DNA of 64,000 bases from Piscinibacter lacus (lineage in GTDB: Bacteria; Pseudomonadota; Gammaproteobacteria; Burkholderiales; Burkholderiaceae_C). The notes below the pieces were generated by a model that was given only the letters and a program-made list of their open reading frames with translations, searched no databases and was not told the DNA's origin. The position numbers and the translations under genes were made by a program. Shown in pieces: positions 35,668-44,972 of the stretch (its first letter is position 1; each line of letters begins with the position of its first letter). The DNA lies in NCBI RefSeq assembly GCF_016735685.1, contig NZ_JAERRA010000002.1:1-64000 (forward strand), given 5' to 3'.

Positions 35668-36975
35668 TCAGGCCTGATGCAGCCGCTGCAGGGCGGCCAG
35701 CGCGCAATGCGCGTACAGGGCCTGGAAGCCGGCGCCACGGAACAGCTCGGCTGCGAAGGGCTCGCCCTTGAGCATGCTGGCGGCAAGGCCGGCATCGCGC
35801 AGGACGGGCAGGCTGGCCAGTTGCGGTCCGAGCAGCTCGCGAAGCGAAGCTTCGACCTGTCGGTGCACGAGGTCGTCCGGGTCGAAGGTGTTCAGCACGA
35901 ACAGGGCCTTGCCGGGCTCGCCTTCAAGCACCCGCAGCATGGCCTCGGCGGCGCGCAGCGCAAAGGCGTCGGGGCGCAGCGGAATCACGTTCAGGTCGGC
36001 ATCGGCCAGGGAACGGCGCCACAGCTCATGGTGACCCGAAGGCAGGTCGCAGATCATGAAGGCCTGGCCGGCCAGTCCGCTGAACAGCTCGCGGCACTGC
36101 GGCTCGCAGCGCTCGATCAGCGAGACCGGCCAGACGCCGTGGCCGGGGATGTCCAGCGTCGAAGGGCAGAGCAGGCCCACGGCATGCGGCCCGCCCTCGC
36201 GGCCCAGCACCAGGGCATCGGCGCCCGGCACCCGGCGCGCCTGCGGGAAGAAGAGGCTGGCCTCGGCCGTGCCCTTGAGGTCAAGGATGCGCGGCGCCCA
36301 GCCGGCCTGCGCCAGTTGCGCCGCCAGGCCGGTCGCCAGGGTGCTGACACCTGCCCCGCCCTGGATGGAGTGGAAGACGACGCGCGGCGTGCGCTCCGGC
36401 GCGGCCCGCTCCACCGCCTGCGACGGCCGGAAATCGAGGTTGACCCTGCCCAGGCCCGGCAGCTCGAAGCTGGCGCCCGGTTGCGGCGTGAGCGAGGTGA
36501 GCAGCTCGGCCTCGTCCATCAGCGAAGCGGGCGGCAGGGTGCTGGAGGTGAAGTTGCGGTGGAGGTCGTCCTCGCGCGGTGAGGCCGGTAAGGTCTCTGT
36601 CTCCGGGGGCGACGACGGCAGTGTCTCGACACGCGAAAGGGTCAGCGCGTCGTGGCCATCCACGTCGGCATCAAGCTCTGCGGAGGCTTGAAGTGCATCC
36701 CCCTGCACGAGCTGCGGCTCGGGCCGCGCGGCCGGCGCCGCGGCACTGACGCGTACCGCTTCGGAATCGGGGCGAGCGTCGTCCGCCAAGTCCATCGGGC
36801 CGGGCTTTTGATCGACATCGGCCGGCTGCCTGGCGGTGCCTTCGTGCAAAGGCCTTGCCGCCGCCTCGCCCCGCAGCGAGCGCGGCGAGAAGTGCCGGTA
36901 GGACTCGATCCCGCCCAGCCCCAAACGAGAGAACAAGGACGAGACGTCCGCGCTGATCCCTGTCCTTTGACCCAT
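35668..36975 (-). CDS. bcsQ: BcsQ-like ParA ATPase with extra N-terminal region
   Basis: A 435-residue protein. From about residue 195 it has a MinD/ParA fold: a degenerate Walker A in HSIQGGAGVSTLATG, ILDLKG, and ICDLPSGHHE. It matches BcsQ/YhjQ, which helps localise cellulose synthase. The first 190 residues are mostly disordered and acidic but open with ADVSSLFSRLGLGG...YRHF, resembling the N-terminal motif of BcsP/BcsO-type accessory proteins. A BcsP-BcsQ fusion is therefore possible. It leads the operon, ends 3 bp before bcsAB, and is divergent from the HTH regulator. Confidence 0.8.
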   Translation of the reverse strand: MGQRTGISADVSSLFSRLGLGGIESYRHFSPRSLRGEAAARPLHEGTARQPADVDQKPGPMDLADDARPDSEAVRVSAAAPAARPEPQLVQGDALQASAELDADVDGHDALTLSRVETLPSSPPETETLPASPREDDLHRNFTSSTLPPASLMDEAELLTSLTPQPGASFELPGLGRVNLDFRPSQAVERAAPERTPRVVFHSIQGGAGVSTLATGLAAQLAQAGWAPRILDLKGTAEASLFFPQARRVPGADALVLGREGGPHAVGLLCPSTLDIPGHGVWPVSLIERCEPQCRELFSGLAGQAFMICDLPSGHHELWRRSLADADLNVIPLRPDAFALRAAEAMLRVLEGEPGKALFVLNTFDPDDLVHRQVEASLRELLGPQLASLPVLRDAGLAASMLKGEPFAAELFRGAGFQALYAHCALAALQRLHQA

Positions 36976-37474
36976 AGCTCAACTCCTTGACGTGATGTCT
37001 TGCCTTGCTTCTTCCGATGGATCGCGCCAGCGGGCGCGTTCATGCCGGTGCTGCCGCGCCACGAGCATTCGCACTCGTCGCATAGTCAGCATATGGTAAA
37101 CAAGCAGTCAATGATACGTATGGATACAAGCGGTCTTCATGCAAGCTTCAGCTCTCTGTTGTGACTTGCCTGCATACAGCACCCTGTGTTCAAGGGGGGG
37201 TGGTCGCCCAGCGTGGATCTCCATGCAAGAACAGCACGTTACAAGTGCATGGACGAATCGTCCTCAGGCTCACTCTTTGTGCTTCTCAAGCATCCGGCCC
37301 TCGGTGCAGTTATGCTCTAAAGCATAGGTGCAGTGCGCGTTACAGAGTCGACGCTTGCGCGCGGTCAGGCAGTATTCCCTTGCATCACGCTTGCTATGCT
37401 GAGTGGAATTGGATGTGTCTTTTTGCCCTTGATGTCATGCAGATGCGCATTCCACGCTGGTGCATAGTGAGTGC
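36976..37474. promoter_or_regulatory. bcs-regulator intergenic region with TGCAT motif cluster
   Basis: No gene is supported in these 500 bp, which are AT-richer than the surroundings. Eight copies of TGCAT or its complement ATGCA lie in 37139-37476 (starting at 37139, 37171, 37223, 37246, 37381, 37437, 37461 and 37472). A perfect inverted repeat TATGCT-CTAA-AGCATA at 37311-37326 is flanked by direct repeats GGTGCAGT (37303 and 37328). This looks like a multi-site control region for the divergent bcs operon and regulator gene. Confidence 0.5.
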
Positions 37475-38146
37475 ATGTCACCTCACAAGCTCATCCGGCG
37501 TCTTGTGGAGGATGCGGGGGGCGCCCTCCCTGTGGCCAAGGCCATGGGGACACCCGGCTTCCAGCCCACGCTGCACAAGATCTGCAGCGGCCGTGTTCGC
37601 AGCCCGTCGCACGAGACCGCACGACGTATCGCTGATCACTTCGGACTCAATGTCCTGGCGCTCTATGACGAGACGATTGCTGCCTCGGAGTGGGAACGTC
37701 TGTACGGCGCGGACCCGACGGATCACGACCTTCGCCCCTTCGCTTCGCCGCAGCGCATGCGTTCACCCGCCCAAGTCGAGGCGTGGGACCCGGAGCTGCT
37801 GCCCGAGGAATTCACCAAGCCTGCCCTGCTGAATCCGGAGACGCTGATGACCAACCCAGGGAGGGGGCCATCCACGTTCAAGACGGTGCTGGAAGACGAG
37901 GCGCTCGCACCCGAGCGCCCGACCGGCACCCTGATGGTCTGGGATCGCAACCTGCGGCCGACGCCCGGCCGGCCGGTGCTCGTGCTCGATGCGCATGGGC
38001 GGCTGCACGCCCGCATCTACCGCGAGGGCAAGACTCCGGGCGGCTGGCACGGCGTGCCCAGCAACCCCGCCTACGCGGAGTATGGCAGCGCCGATGGCGC
38101 GACGGTCTATGCCAGCGCAAGCTGGTCGCTGATCGCCGAGAGCTGA
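37475..38146 (+). CDS. HTH regulator with degenerate S24-like C-terminal domain
   Basis: A 223-residue protein. Residues 1-60 form a helix-turn-helix of the phage-repressor type (AVAKAMG-like region, then HKICSGRVRSPSHETARRIADHFG). The C-terminal part (about 140-220: GTLMVWDRNLRPTPGRPVLVL, HARIYREG) follows the beta-rich S24/LexA-type fold, but I see no catalytic Ser/Lys pair, so it is likely a dimerisation domain without self-cleavage. The ATG at 37475 is preferred to a GTG 15 bp upstream. Its divergent position suggests control of the cellulose operon, but no target is proven. No other prophage genes are nearby. Confidence 0.65.
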   Translation: MSPHKLIRRLVEDAGGALPVAKAMGTPGFQPTLHKICSGRVRSPSHETARRIADHFGLNVLALYDETIAASEWERLYGADPTDHDLRPFASPQRMRSPAQVEAWDPELLPEEFTKPALLNPETLMTNPGRGPSTFKTVLEDEALAPERPTGTLMVWDRNLRPTPGRPVLVLDAHGRLHARIYREGKTPGGWHGVPSNPAYAEYGSADGATVYASASWSLIAES

Positions 38147-38181
38147 GCCCATCGGAGCCCGATCCGCGGCCTCAATGACAG

Positions 38182-38213
38182 AGGGCCCTGACTTCTTCCG
38201 AAGTCAGGGCCCT
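38182..38213 (+). terminator. hairpin terminator after the HTH regulator gene
   Basis: A perfect 14-bp stem (38182-38195 and 38200-38213) with loop TTCC follows the regulator gene stop by about 35 nt. The plus-strand tail (TTGGCTTG) is only weakly T-rich. It may also end minus-strand transcripts from ppiD and tRNA-His. Confidence 0.65.
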
Positions 38214-38233
38214 TGGCTTGATCAAATCTCAGG

Positions 38234-38309
38234 TGGGGTGGCTGATGGGACTCGAACCCACGACGACCAGAATCACAATCTGGGACTCTACCAACTGAGC
38301 TACAGCCAC
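38234..38309 (-). tRNA. tRNA-His (GTG)
   Basis: On the minus strand a full cloverleaf starts GTGGCTGTAGCTCAG, with anticodon loop TTGTGAT (GTG, His), T-arm GGGTTCGAGTCCC, and an encoded CCA at 38236-38234. The residue before the 5' end (38310) is G, which supplies the extra G-1 typical of tRNA-His. It lies downstream of ppiD. Confidence 0.95.
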
Positions 38310-38329
38310 CAAAGAGGCCAAAGTATAGC

Positions 38330-40261
38330 TCAGCGCGATGCCGCTTCAGCCGGCTTGACCGCCTTGGGCGCGAGGACGCGTGCCTTGTAGCGCGCCTTCA
38401 ACGTTTCGACATAGGCATCGGATTCGACCGAGGCCCAGAGGGCAGCGTACTGCTCCTTGAGCTGCTTGGCATCGCCGGCTGCCGGGTCGCGGGGCAGCAC
38501 CTTGTCGACGCGGGCGATCAGGTAGCCGTCACCGCCCAGGTCGATGCCAAGCAGGGTGGGCAGCTTGTCGGGGGGCGCGGCCAGCACAGCATTCATGGCC
38601 GCTTCCGTCAGGCCCTGGGGGTTCGGGCGGGAGATGCTCACCGGGGCGGTCAGGCCTGCCTCGGCCGCGGCAGCACCTTCTGCGGTCTTCCAGGCCGCAA
38701 GCGCGGCCTGCCCGTCCTTGCGGGCCTGCTCGGCCGCCAGGGCCAGGGCGACACGGCTGCGGACGATCTCGCGCGCTTCCTCGACGCTGAGCTTGCGCTT
38801 CTCGCGGTAGTCGACGACGCGAGCTGCCGCAAGGCGGTTGCCGCCCAGGTCGACCGCATCGGTGTTGCGCTTTTCCTTCAGCACCGGCTCGGCAAAGACC
38901 GCGGCCACGAACTTGGCATTGCCCATCGGACTGACCTTGTCGTCCTTGACGGGCGAACGGCCGATCAGCGAGGCCGTCTGCACGGTCAGGCCCAGCTTCT
39001 CGGCGGCCGGCGCCAGGCTGTCGGACTGTTCGTAGACAAGGTTGCTGAAGGTCTCGGCCTGTTCGGCGTAGAGCTTCTGCGCGCGCTCCTTGCGCAGGCT
39101 GCCTTCGATCTCCTCGCGCACCTCGGCGAAGCTGCGCTTGCCCTTGCCGCGCTCGCCGGTGGTCTGGATGATGTGCAGGCCGAATTCGGTCTCGACGATC
39201 TCGCTGATCGCGCCGACCGGCATCTTGAAGACCATGTCCTCGAAGGGCTTGGCCATCGCGCCACGGCCGAAGTAGTCGAGGTCGCCGCCCTTGCTGGCGG
39301 AGCCGCTGTCCTCGGAGCGCTCCTTGGCCAGCTCGGCAAAGCGCTCGGGCTTGGCGCGCAGCAGGGCCAGGATCTCGGCCGCCTTGGCCTGGGCCGCGGC
39401 CCGCTTCTCGGCCGGATCCTTGGGATCGGACTGGATGAGGATGTGGCGGGCGCGTCGCTCCTCGGGCTGGCTGTAGAGCGCGATGTTGGCGTCGTAGGCG
39501 GCCTGCACCTCGGCCTCGCTCAGCTCGATCTTGGCGGCGATCTGGGTGGCATCGAGCACGAGGTATTCGATCTTCAGCCGCTCGGGCGTCGACAGCGCCT
39601 CGGCATTCGCCGGATCCTTGTAGTGGGCCTCAATGTCGGCCTCGCTCGGCTGGGCTTGCGCAAGGTAGCGGCCCGCCTCGAAACGGGCCAAGCGCACCTC
39701 ACGACGCTGCATCAGGGCGTCGAGGGCCGATTCGGCGGCCACGCTGGAGCCGGTGGGGCTGTTGCCGATGCCCAGCAGCACCTGGCGCACCGCCAGGTCC
39801 TGGCGCAGCCGGGCCTCGAACTGCTCCACGCTCATGCCCTGAGCCTCGATCAATGTGCGATTGAGCGTGCCATCGGGGTTGCGCAGGAAGGCGAAATCCG
39901 CATTCGTCTGGAACAGGCGCATCAGGCGCTCGTCGGAGATCGCCAGGTGCTGCTTCAGCGCGGCGAACAGCAGGGTGCGCTCGCGCAGCATGCTCAGCAG
40001 GGTCTGCTCGCGGGCTTCGGGCGTGTCGAGCTGCTTGATGTCGAGCTCGGCATCCTGGGCGCGCAGGCGCTCGATGTTGTCGCGGTGGGTGGCATCCCAC
40101 TCGGCGGTGCTGATCTTCAGGTCACCGACCTCGGCGGCGTCGCCGCCGCCCTCGTTGAAGCCCTCGTAGCCCTGCAGGCCGAGGAAGACAAAGGACGGGA
40201 AGATCAGCAGCACGAGAACGAACTGCAGGACCCGCTGGTTGTTGCGGACAAAGTCGAACAT
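38330..40261 (-). CDS. ppiD: periplasmic folding factor PpiD (SurA_N/PpiC domains)
   Basis: A 643-residue inner-membrane-anchored periplasmic chaperone. One N-terminal helix (VLQFVLVLLIFPSFVFLGL) is followed by a SurA-like chaperone region and a parvulin domain near residues 265-365 (ARHILIQSD, GGDLDYFGRGAM, GLHIIQTT). It assists folding of proteins leaving the Sec translocon. It follows hupB and tRNA-Val, a conserved order in proteobacteria (normally after lon-hupB). Confidence 0.93.
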   Translation of the reverse strand: MFDFVRNNQRVLQFVLVLLIFPSFVFLGLQGYEGFNEGGGDAAEVGDLKISTAEWDATHRDNIERLRAQDAELDIKQLDTPEAREQTLLSMLRERTLLFAALKQHLAISDERLMRLFQTNADFAFLRNPDGTLNRTLIEAQGMSVEQFEARLRQDLAVRQVLLGIGNSPTGSSVAAESALDALMQRREVRLARFEAGRYLAQAQPSEADIEAHYKDPANAEALSTPERLKIEYLVLDATQIAAKIELSEAEVQAAYDANIALYSQPEERRARHILIQSDPKDPAEKRAAAQAKAAEILALLRAKPERFAELAKERSEDSGSASKGGDLDYFGRGAMAKPFEDMVFKMPVGAISEIVETEFGLHIIQTTGERGKGKRSFAEVREEIEGSLRKERAQKLYAEQAETFSNLVYEQSDSLAPAAEKLGLTVQTASLIGRSPVKDDKVSPMGNAKFVAAVFAEPVLKEKRNTDAVDLGGNRLAAARVVDYREKRKLSVEEAREIVRSRVALALAAEQARKDGQAALAAWKTAEGAAAAEAGLTAPVSISRPNPQGLTEAAMNAVLAAPPDKLPTLLGIDLGGDGYLIARVDKVLPRDPAAGDAKQLKEQYAALWASVESDAYVETLKARYKARVLAPKAVKPAEAASR

Positions 40262-40375
40262 CGTGGACGGTGCGCAGCGCTTGAGAAACGAAAAAGGCGA
40301 ACCGGGGTTCGCCTTGTATCCGGGGCCCCGGGTTGCGGGCGCCGCAGTGTAGCCGTCGGGGCCGGACCGGTGCGT

Positions 40376-40451
40376 TGGTGGGTGCTGAGGGGCTCGAACC
40401 CCCGACCTACGCCTTGTAAGGGCGCCGCTCTACCGACTGAGCTAAGCACCC
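40376..40451 (-). tRNA. tRNA-Val (TAC)
   Basis: A minus-strand cloverleaf starts GGGTGCTTAGCTCAG, with anticodon loop CTTACAA (TAC, Val), T-loop GTTCGAG, and encoded CCA ending at 40376. It lies between hupB and ppiD, as in many related genomes. Confidence 0.95.
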
Positions 40452-40482
40452 GCACCGATCGATGCCCAGGGGCCTGCGCCCC

Positions 40483-40755
40483 TCAGTTCAAGGCGTCCTT
40501 GAGCGCCTTGCCGGGCCGGAACTTCGGCACCTTGGCGGACTTGATCTTGATCTCCGCGCCGGTGCGCGGGTTGCGGCCGACCCGGCCGGCGCGCTTGGTC
40601 ACCGCGAAGGTGCCGAAGCCGACGAGCGAGACGCTGTCGCCCTTCTTGAGGCTCTTGGTCACGCCGGTGATCAGCGCCTCCAGCGCGCGGCCGGCAGCGG
40701 CCTTGGAGATGTCGGCTTGCTGGGCAATCAGGTCGATCAGCTCACTCTTGTTCAC
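40483..40755 (-). CDS. hupB: DNA-binding protein HU
   Basis: A 90-residue histone-like protein that bends DNA non-specifically. The signature [18 protein letters not shown] is present, together with the C-terminal helix region [15 protein letters not shown]. The start is GTG, preceded by a GAGGGGG run. The arm and helix lengths match E. coli HU-beta. Confidence 0.97.
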   Translation of the reverse strand: MNKSELIDLIAQQADISKAAAGRALEALITGVTKSLKKGDSVSLVGFGTFAVTKRAGRVGRNPRTGAEIKIKSAKVPKFRPGKALKDALN

Positions 40756-40970
40756 TTAGGAAACCCCCTCGGACTCGCATTGTGTGGAAAGCGGACGACC
40801 GGCAAATCCGGTCCGGAGCAGCCATCCGCGGCTGGGTGGGGACGGGATGCATCCGCCCGATTCAAGCGCCGACACAAGCGAGGTGTGTGCCGAGGACTGC
40901 CAGAAATTCTATGCCCTGACCCGTGCGCCGCGGCCACCCGGCGACCATCGAAACACGCCCTGCCCCTCGT

Positions 40971-42002
40971 TCAGGCCGGTACCGTGGAGCCTGCCTCAGC
41001 ATCGTGACAAGCTTGTCGCGCCAGCGCCGCCACCTGCCGCACCGGCTCGGCCTTGAGCCGATGGTCGGACCAGATCTGACGCCAGCGCCGTGCGCCGGGC
41101 TGGCCGTCGCGCAGGCCCAGCATGTGGCGCGCCACATGCGTCCACGGGGTGCCCGCCGGCAGGGCCGCCATGTAATCGACCAGCGCAGCCTCCACCGCAT
41201 CGCGGCTGGCCGCGGTGGCCGGCGCGGGCTCGCCGAAGAAGGCGGCATCCCATCCGGCCAGGCGCCAGGGCTGGTGGTAAGCGGCGCGGCCGACCATCAC
41301 GCCATCGAGTTGCGCAAGCTGCGCGGCCAGGTCCGGCAGCTCGGCCAGGCCGCCATTGACGACGATGCCGAGCTGCGGGAAGTCGCGCTTCAGGCGCTGC
41401 GCCCAGTCGTGGCGCAGCGGCGGCACCTCGCGGTTGTCCTTGGGGCTCAGGCCGTCCAGCCAGGCATTGCGGGCGTGGACGATGAAGAGCGTGCAGCCGG
41501 CCTCGGCCACGGTGCCGACGAAGTCGCGCACGAAGCCGTAGTCTTCGACGCGACCCAGGCCGATGCGGTGCTTGACGGTGACCGGGATCGCCACCGCCTC
41601 GCGCATGGCCTTCACCCCCTCGGCCACCCGCGCCGGCTCGGCCATCAGGCAGGCGCCGAAGGCACCGCGCTGCACCCGGCTGCTCGGGCAGCCGCAGTTC
41701 AGGTTGACCTCGTCGTAGCCCCAGGCCTCGGCCAGCTTGGCGCAGGCGGCCAGGTCGGCCGGCTCGCTGCCGCCGAGTTGCAGGGCAAGCGGGTGCTCAC
41801 GCGCGTCGAAATCGAGATGCCGCCCCTGGTCGCCATGCAGCAGCGCGCCGGTGGTCACCATCTCGGTGTAGAGCCGCGCGCGGCGGCTCAGCAGGCGGTG
41901 GAAGACGCGGCAGTGGCGGTCGGTCCAGTCCAGCATGGGCGCGACGCAGACGCGCCAGGGCGAGACCGGCCCGGCGGGGATCAGGCTGGAAGCGGTGGTC
42001 AC
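40971..42002 (-). CDS. dusA: tRNA-dihydrouridine(20/20a) synthase DusA
   Basis: A 343-residue FMN enzyme that reduces uridines 20/20a in the D-loop of tRNA. It shows APMLDWTDRHCR (FMN site), EMVTTGAL, and NCGCPSSRVQRG with catalytic Cys105, followed by KHRIGLG and a C-terminal helical domain (GQPGARRWRQIWSDH). A GTG at 42002 is the likely start (MTTASSLIP); the upstream continuation is Arg/Pro-rich. It lies 35 bp after the alpha/beta hydrolase gene. Confidence 0.93.
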   Translation of the reverse strand: MTTASSLIPAGPVSPWRVCVAPMLDWTDRHCRVFHRLLSRRARLYTEMVTTGALLHGDQGRHLDFDAREHPLALQLGGSEPADLAACAKLAEAWGYDEVNLNCGCPSSRVQRGAFGACLMAEPARVAEGVKAMREAVAIPVTVKHRIGLGRVEDYGFVRDFVGTVAEAGCTLFIVHARNAWLDGLSPKDNREVPPLRHDWAQRLKRDFPQLGIVVNGGLAELPDLAAQLAQLDGVMVGRAAYHQPWRLAGWDAAFFGEPAPATAASRDAVEAALVDYMAALPAGTPWTHVARHMLGLRDGQPGARRWRQIWSDHRLKAEPVRQVAALARQACHDAEAGSTVPA

Positions 42003-42037
42003 GGAATCGTCGCCAGGATCGCGCGCGGCCGGATCGT

Positions 42038-42943
42038 TCAAGCCGCTGGCTCGCGCAGGGCATTGGCCGCCACGGCATCGGCCAGACGCGGCCACAGTGC
42101 AGGCGGCAGGTCGTGGCCCAGGCCAGGAATCAGCTCCAGCCGCGCGCCCGGGATCAGGCGCGCCAACTGCTCGCCGCAGGCCGGGGGCAGCAAGGGGTCG
42201 TCCAGGCCATGGACCACCACGGTCGGCAGGCGCAGGGCGGGCAGGAGCGGGCTGCGGTCGGGGCTGGCCACCACGGCCGCGAGCTGCCGGGCATAGCCCG
42301 AAGCCGCGCCCGGCCCGCCTTGACGGCTGCGGTGCACCGCGCGGCGGCACTGCGCACGCAGGGTGTCCGGGTCGGGCGGGAAACCCGGGCTGCCGATGGC
42401 CGTGAAGACCTTGACCTGATGCTCGACCACCGCCTCTTCCAGCATGCTGGCCGGTCTCGAGAGCATCACCTGGCGGACGCGCGGACGCGGCCCCGGCAGA
42501 TCGCGCGCGCCGCTGCTGCTCATCAGCAAGGCGAGGCTGCGCACGCGCCCGGGCGACTGGGCGGCCAGCAGTTGCGCCACCATGCCGCCCATCGAGATGC
42601 CCAGCACATGCACGCGGGCCAGGCCCAGCGCGTCAAGTAGCGCCAGGCTGTCCTCGGCCAGCGCGTCCAGGGTGTAGGGCGCATGGACGGGCAGATTCAG
42701 CCAGTGCTTCAGGCCCTGCCATGCCAGATTGGGCGTGCCGAGCGCCTCGAAGCGCTCGGACAGGCCGACATCGCGGTTGTCGAAGCGGATCGTGCGGAAG
42801 CCGCGGTCGTGCAGCATGCCGACCAGGCCCTCGGGCCAGTCGATGAGCTGCATGCCCAGGCCCATGATCATCAGCAGCGGCGCCCCGTCGACGGGGCCGC
42901 CGAGCTCGACTTCAAGCCGAAGGCGCGGGGTCGGGATCTGCAT
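42038..42943 (-). CDS. alpha/beta hydrolase
   Basis: A 301-residue alpha/beta fold hydrolase. The nucleophile elbow is GISMGG (Ser), the acid lies in VVHGLDDPLLP, and the His in GLGHDLPP; the oxyanion region is MIMGLGMQ. The substrate cannot be told; close relatives are annotated as esterases or aclacinomycin methylesterase-like. The ATG at 42943 follows a GGAG site. It sits 31 bp after typA on the same strand, between tRNA and ribosome functions, without an obvious link to them. Confidence 0.88.
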   Translation of the reverse strand: MQIPTPRLRLEVELGGPVDGAPLLMIMGLGMQLIDWPEGLVGMLHDRGFRTIRFDNRDVGLSERFEALGTPNLAWQGLKHWLNLPVHAPYTLDALAEDSLALLDALGLARVHVLGISMGGMVAQLLAAQSPGRVRSLALLMSSSGARDLPGPRPRVRQVMLSRPASMLEEAVVEHQVKVFTAIGSPGFPPDPDTLRAQCRRAVHRSRQGGPGAASGYARQLAAVVASPDRSPLLPALRLPTVVVHGLDDPLLPPACGEQLARLIPGARLELIPGLGHDLPPALWPRLADAVAANALREPAA

Positions 42944-42974
42944 GCTCAGCTCCCGCGGCGCAGGCGCAGCGGCC

Positions 42975-44813
42975 TCAGGCCACCATCTCGCGGCTGGCCC
43001 GCTTGCGCTCATGCTCCTTCAGGTGGCGCTTGCGAAGGCGGATGCTCTTGGGCGTGATCTCGACCAGCTCGTCGTCGTCGATGAAGTCCACGCCGTACTC
43101 CAGCGTGCACTCGATCGGCGGGGTGATCTTGATCGCGTCTTCCTTGCCGCTGACGCGGAAGTTGGTCAGCTGCTTGGTGCGGGTGGCGTTGACGACGAGG
43201 TCGTTGTCGCGGCTGTGGATGCCGACGATCATGCCTTCGTAGACCGGGTCGTTGGGCTTGACGAACATGCGACCGCGGTCGTCGAGCTTGCCCAGGGCGT
43301 AGGTGAAGATCTCGCCGTCGTCCATGCTGATCAGCACGCCGTTCTTGCGGCCGCCGATCTCACCCTTGTGGGCCTCGTAGCCGTCGAAGATCGACGAGAT
43401 CAGGCCCGAGCCGCGGGTCAGGTTCATGAACTCGTTGCTGAAGCCGATCAGGCCGCGCGCCGGGATGCGGTACTCCAGGCGCACGCGGCCGTGGCCATCG
43501 GGCTCCATGTTGATCATCTCGCCCTTGCGCAGGCCCAGGGCCTGCATCACGCCGCCCTGGTGCTGTTCCTCGACGTCGGCGGTGACCAGCTCCATGGGCT
43601 CGCTCTTCACGCCGTCGATGTCCTTGAACATCACGCGCGGCTTGGACACGGCCAGCTCGTAGCCCTCGCGGCGCATGTTCTCCAGCAGGATGGTCAGGTG
43701 CAGTTCGCCTCGGCCGCAGACTTCGAAGATGCCGTCCTCGTCGGTCTCCTTGACGCGCAGCGCCACATTCGATTGCAGCTCCTTCTGCAGCCGGTCCCAG
43801 ATCTGGCGGCTGGTGACGAACTTGCCTTCACGACCGGCCAGCGGGCTGGTGTTGACGCAGAAGTTCATCGTCAGCGTCGGCTCGTCGACCTTGAGCATGG
43901 GCAGCGGCGATGGGTTGAGCGGGTCGGTCACCGTGACGCCGATGCCGATCTCCTCGATGCCGTTGATCAGCACGATGTCGCCGGGGCCGGCCTCGGTGGT
44001 CTGCACGCGGTCCAGGCCCTGGAAGGTCAGCACCTGGTTGATGCGGCCCTTCACGGTCTTGCCGTCCGGACCCTCCATCACCACCACGTCCATGTTGGGC
44101 TTGATCGTGCCGGCGCTGATGCGGCCCACACCGATGCGGCCGACGAAGCTGGAGTAGTCCAGCGCCGAGATCTGCAGTTGCAGCGGCGCCGCCGGGTCGC
44201 CCTGCTGCGGCGGCACATGCTTGAGGATGGTGTTGAACAGGGCCGACATGTCCGGGCCCCATTGCTCGCCCGGCGCGCCCTCTTCCAGCGAGGACCAGCC
44301 GTTGATGCCCGAGGCATAGACCACCGGGAAGTCGAGCTGCTCGTCGGTCGCGCCGAGCTTGTCGAACAGGTCGAAGGCGGCATTCACCACGGCCTGCGGC
44401 TTGGCCCCGGGCTTGTCGACCTTGTTGACCAGCACGATGGGCTTGAGGCCCAGGGCCAGGGCCTTCTTGGTGACGAAGCGCGTCTGCGGCATCGGGCCTT
44501 CCTGCGCATCGATCAGCAGCACCACGCCGTCGACCATCGAAAGCGCGCGCTCCACCTCGCCGCCGAAGTCGGCGTGGCCCGGGGTGTCGACGATGTTGAT
44601 GTGCGTGCCTTCCCAGCTCACGGCGCAGTTCTTGGCCAGGATGGTGATGCCGCGCTCGCGTTCGATCGCGTTGTTGTCCATCACGGTGTCGACGACCTTC
44701 TCGTGCTCGGCGAAGGTGCCGCTCTGACGCAGCAGCTGGTCGACCAGGGTGGTCTTGCCGTGGTCGACGTGGGCAATGATCGCGACATTGCGAATCTGGC
44801 GGGACGTGCTCAT
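42975..44813 (-). CDS. typA: ribosome-associated GTPase TypA/BipA
   Basis: A 612-residue translational GTPase that binds ribosomes and supports 50S assembly and stress growth. The G1 motif HVDHGKTT lies near residues 15-22, with DTPGHADF (G3) and NKVDKPGA (G4), then EF-G-like domains III and V and the specific C-terminal domain ending in [12 protein letters not shown]. The ATG at 44813 is the family start; upstream sequence is not conserved. Confidence 0.97.
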   Translation of the reverse strand: MSTSRQIRNVAIIAHVDHGKTTLVDQLLRQSGTFAEHEKVVDTVMDNNAIERERGITILAKNCAVSWEGTHINIVDTPGHADFGGEVERALSMVDGVVLLIDAQEGPMPQTRFVTKKALALGLKPIVLVNKVDKPGAKPQAVVNAAFDLFDKLGATDEQLDFPVVYASGINGWSSLEEGAPGEQWGPDMSALFNTILKHVPPQQGDPAAPLQLQISALDYSSFVGRIGVGRISAGTIKPNMDVVVMEGPDGKTVKGRINQVLTFQGLDRVQTTEAGPGDIVLINGIEEIGIGVTVTDPLNPSPLPMLKVDEPTLTMNFCVNTSPLAGREGKFVTSRQIWDRLQKELQSNVALRVKETDEDGIFEVCGRGELHLTILLENMRREGYELAVSKPRVMFKDIDGVKSEPMELVTADVEEQHQGGVMQALGLRKGEMINMEPDGHGRVRLEYRIPARGLIGFSNEFMNLTRGSGLISSIFDGYEAHKGEIGGRKNGVLISMDDGEIFTYALGKLDDRGRMFVKPNDPVYEGMIVGIHSRDNDLVVNATRTKQLTNFRVSGKEDAIKITPPIECTLEYGVDFIDDDELVEITPKSIRLRKRHLKEHERKRASREMVA

Positions 44814-44972
44814 GGAACTCTCTCGGTGCGTTCGGATGCGGGCGCGGCGCGGCTTGGGCCGCATCGCAAGGAGGCTGCGGACGGCATGCAAGCGGCACGC
44901 CGACCGGGGGCCAACCGCCGGGCGGCGGTCGGTGGGCGGGCTCGGCTGCAGCGGCCGGCCCGCGCGGGAGGC

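Noticed and set aside
31372-36582. A 1736-codon plus-strand open frame opposite bcsAB and bcsQ
   Set aside because: It is a composition shadow: GC-rich third positions on the minus strand remove stops on the other strand. The product is Gln/Arg/Ala/His-rich with no domain, while the minus strand has full conserved motifs.
37475-38146. HTH repressor considered as a prophage remnant
   Set aside because: No integrase, structural or lysis genes flank it; the neighbours are the bcs operon and tRNA-His/ppiD.
38216-38227. TTGATCAA near tRNA-His as an FNR site
   Set aside because: The half-sites lack the required 4-bp spacer; it is just a short palindrome.
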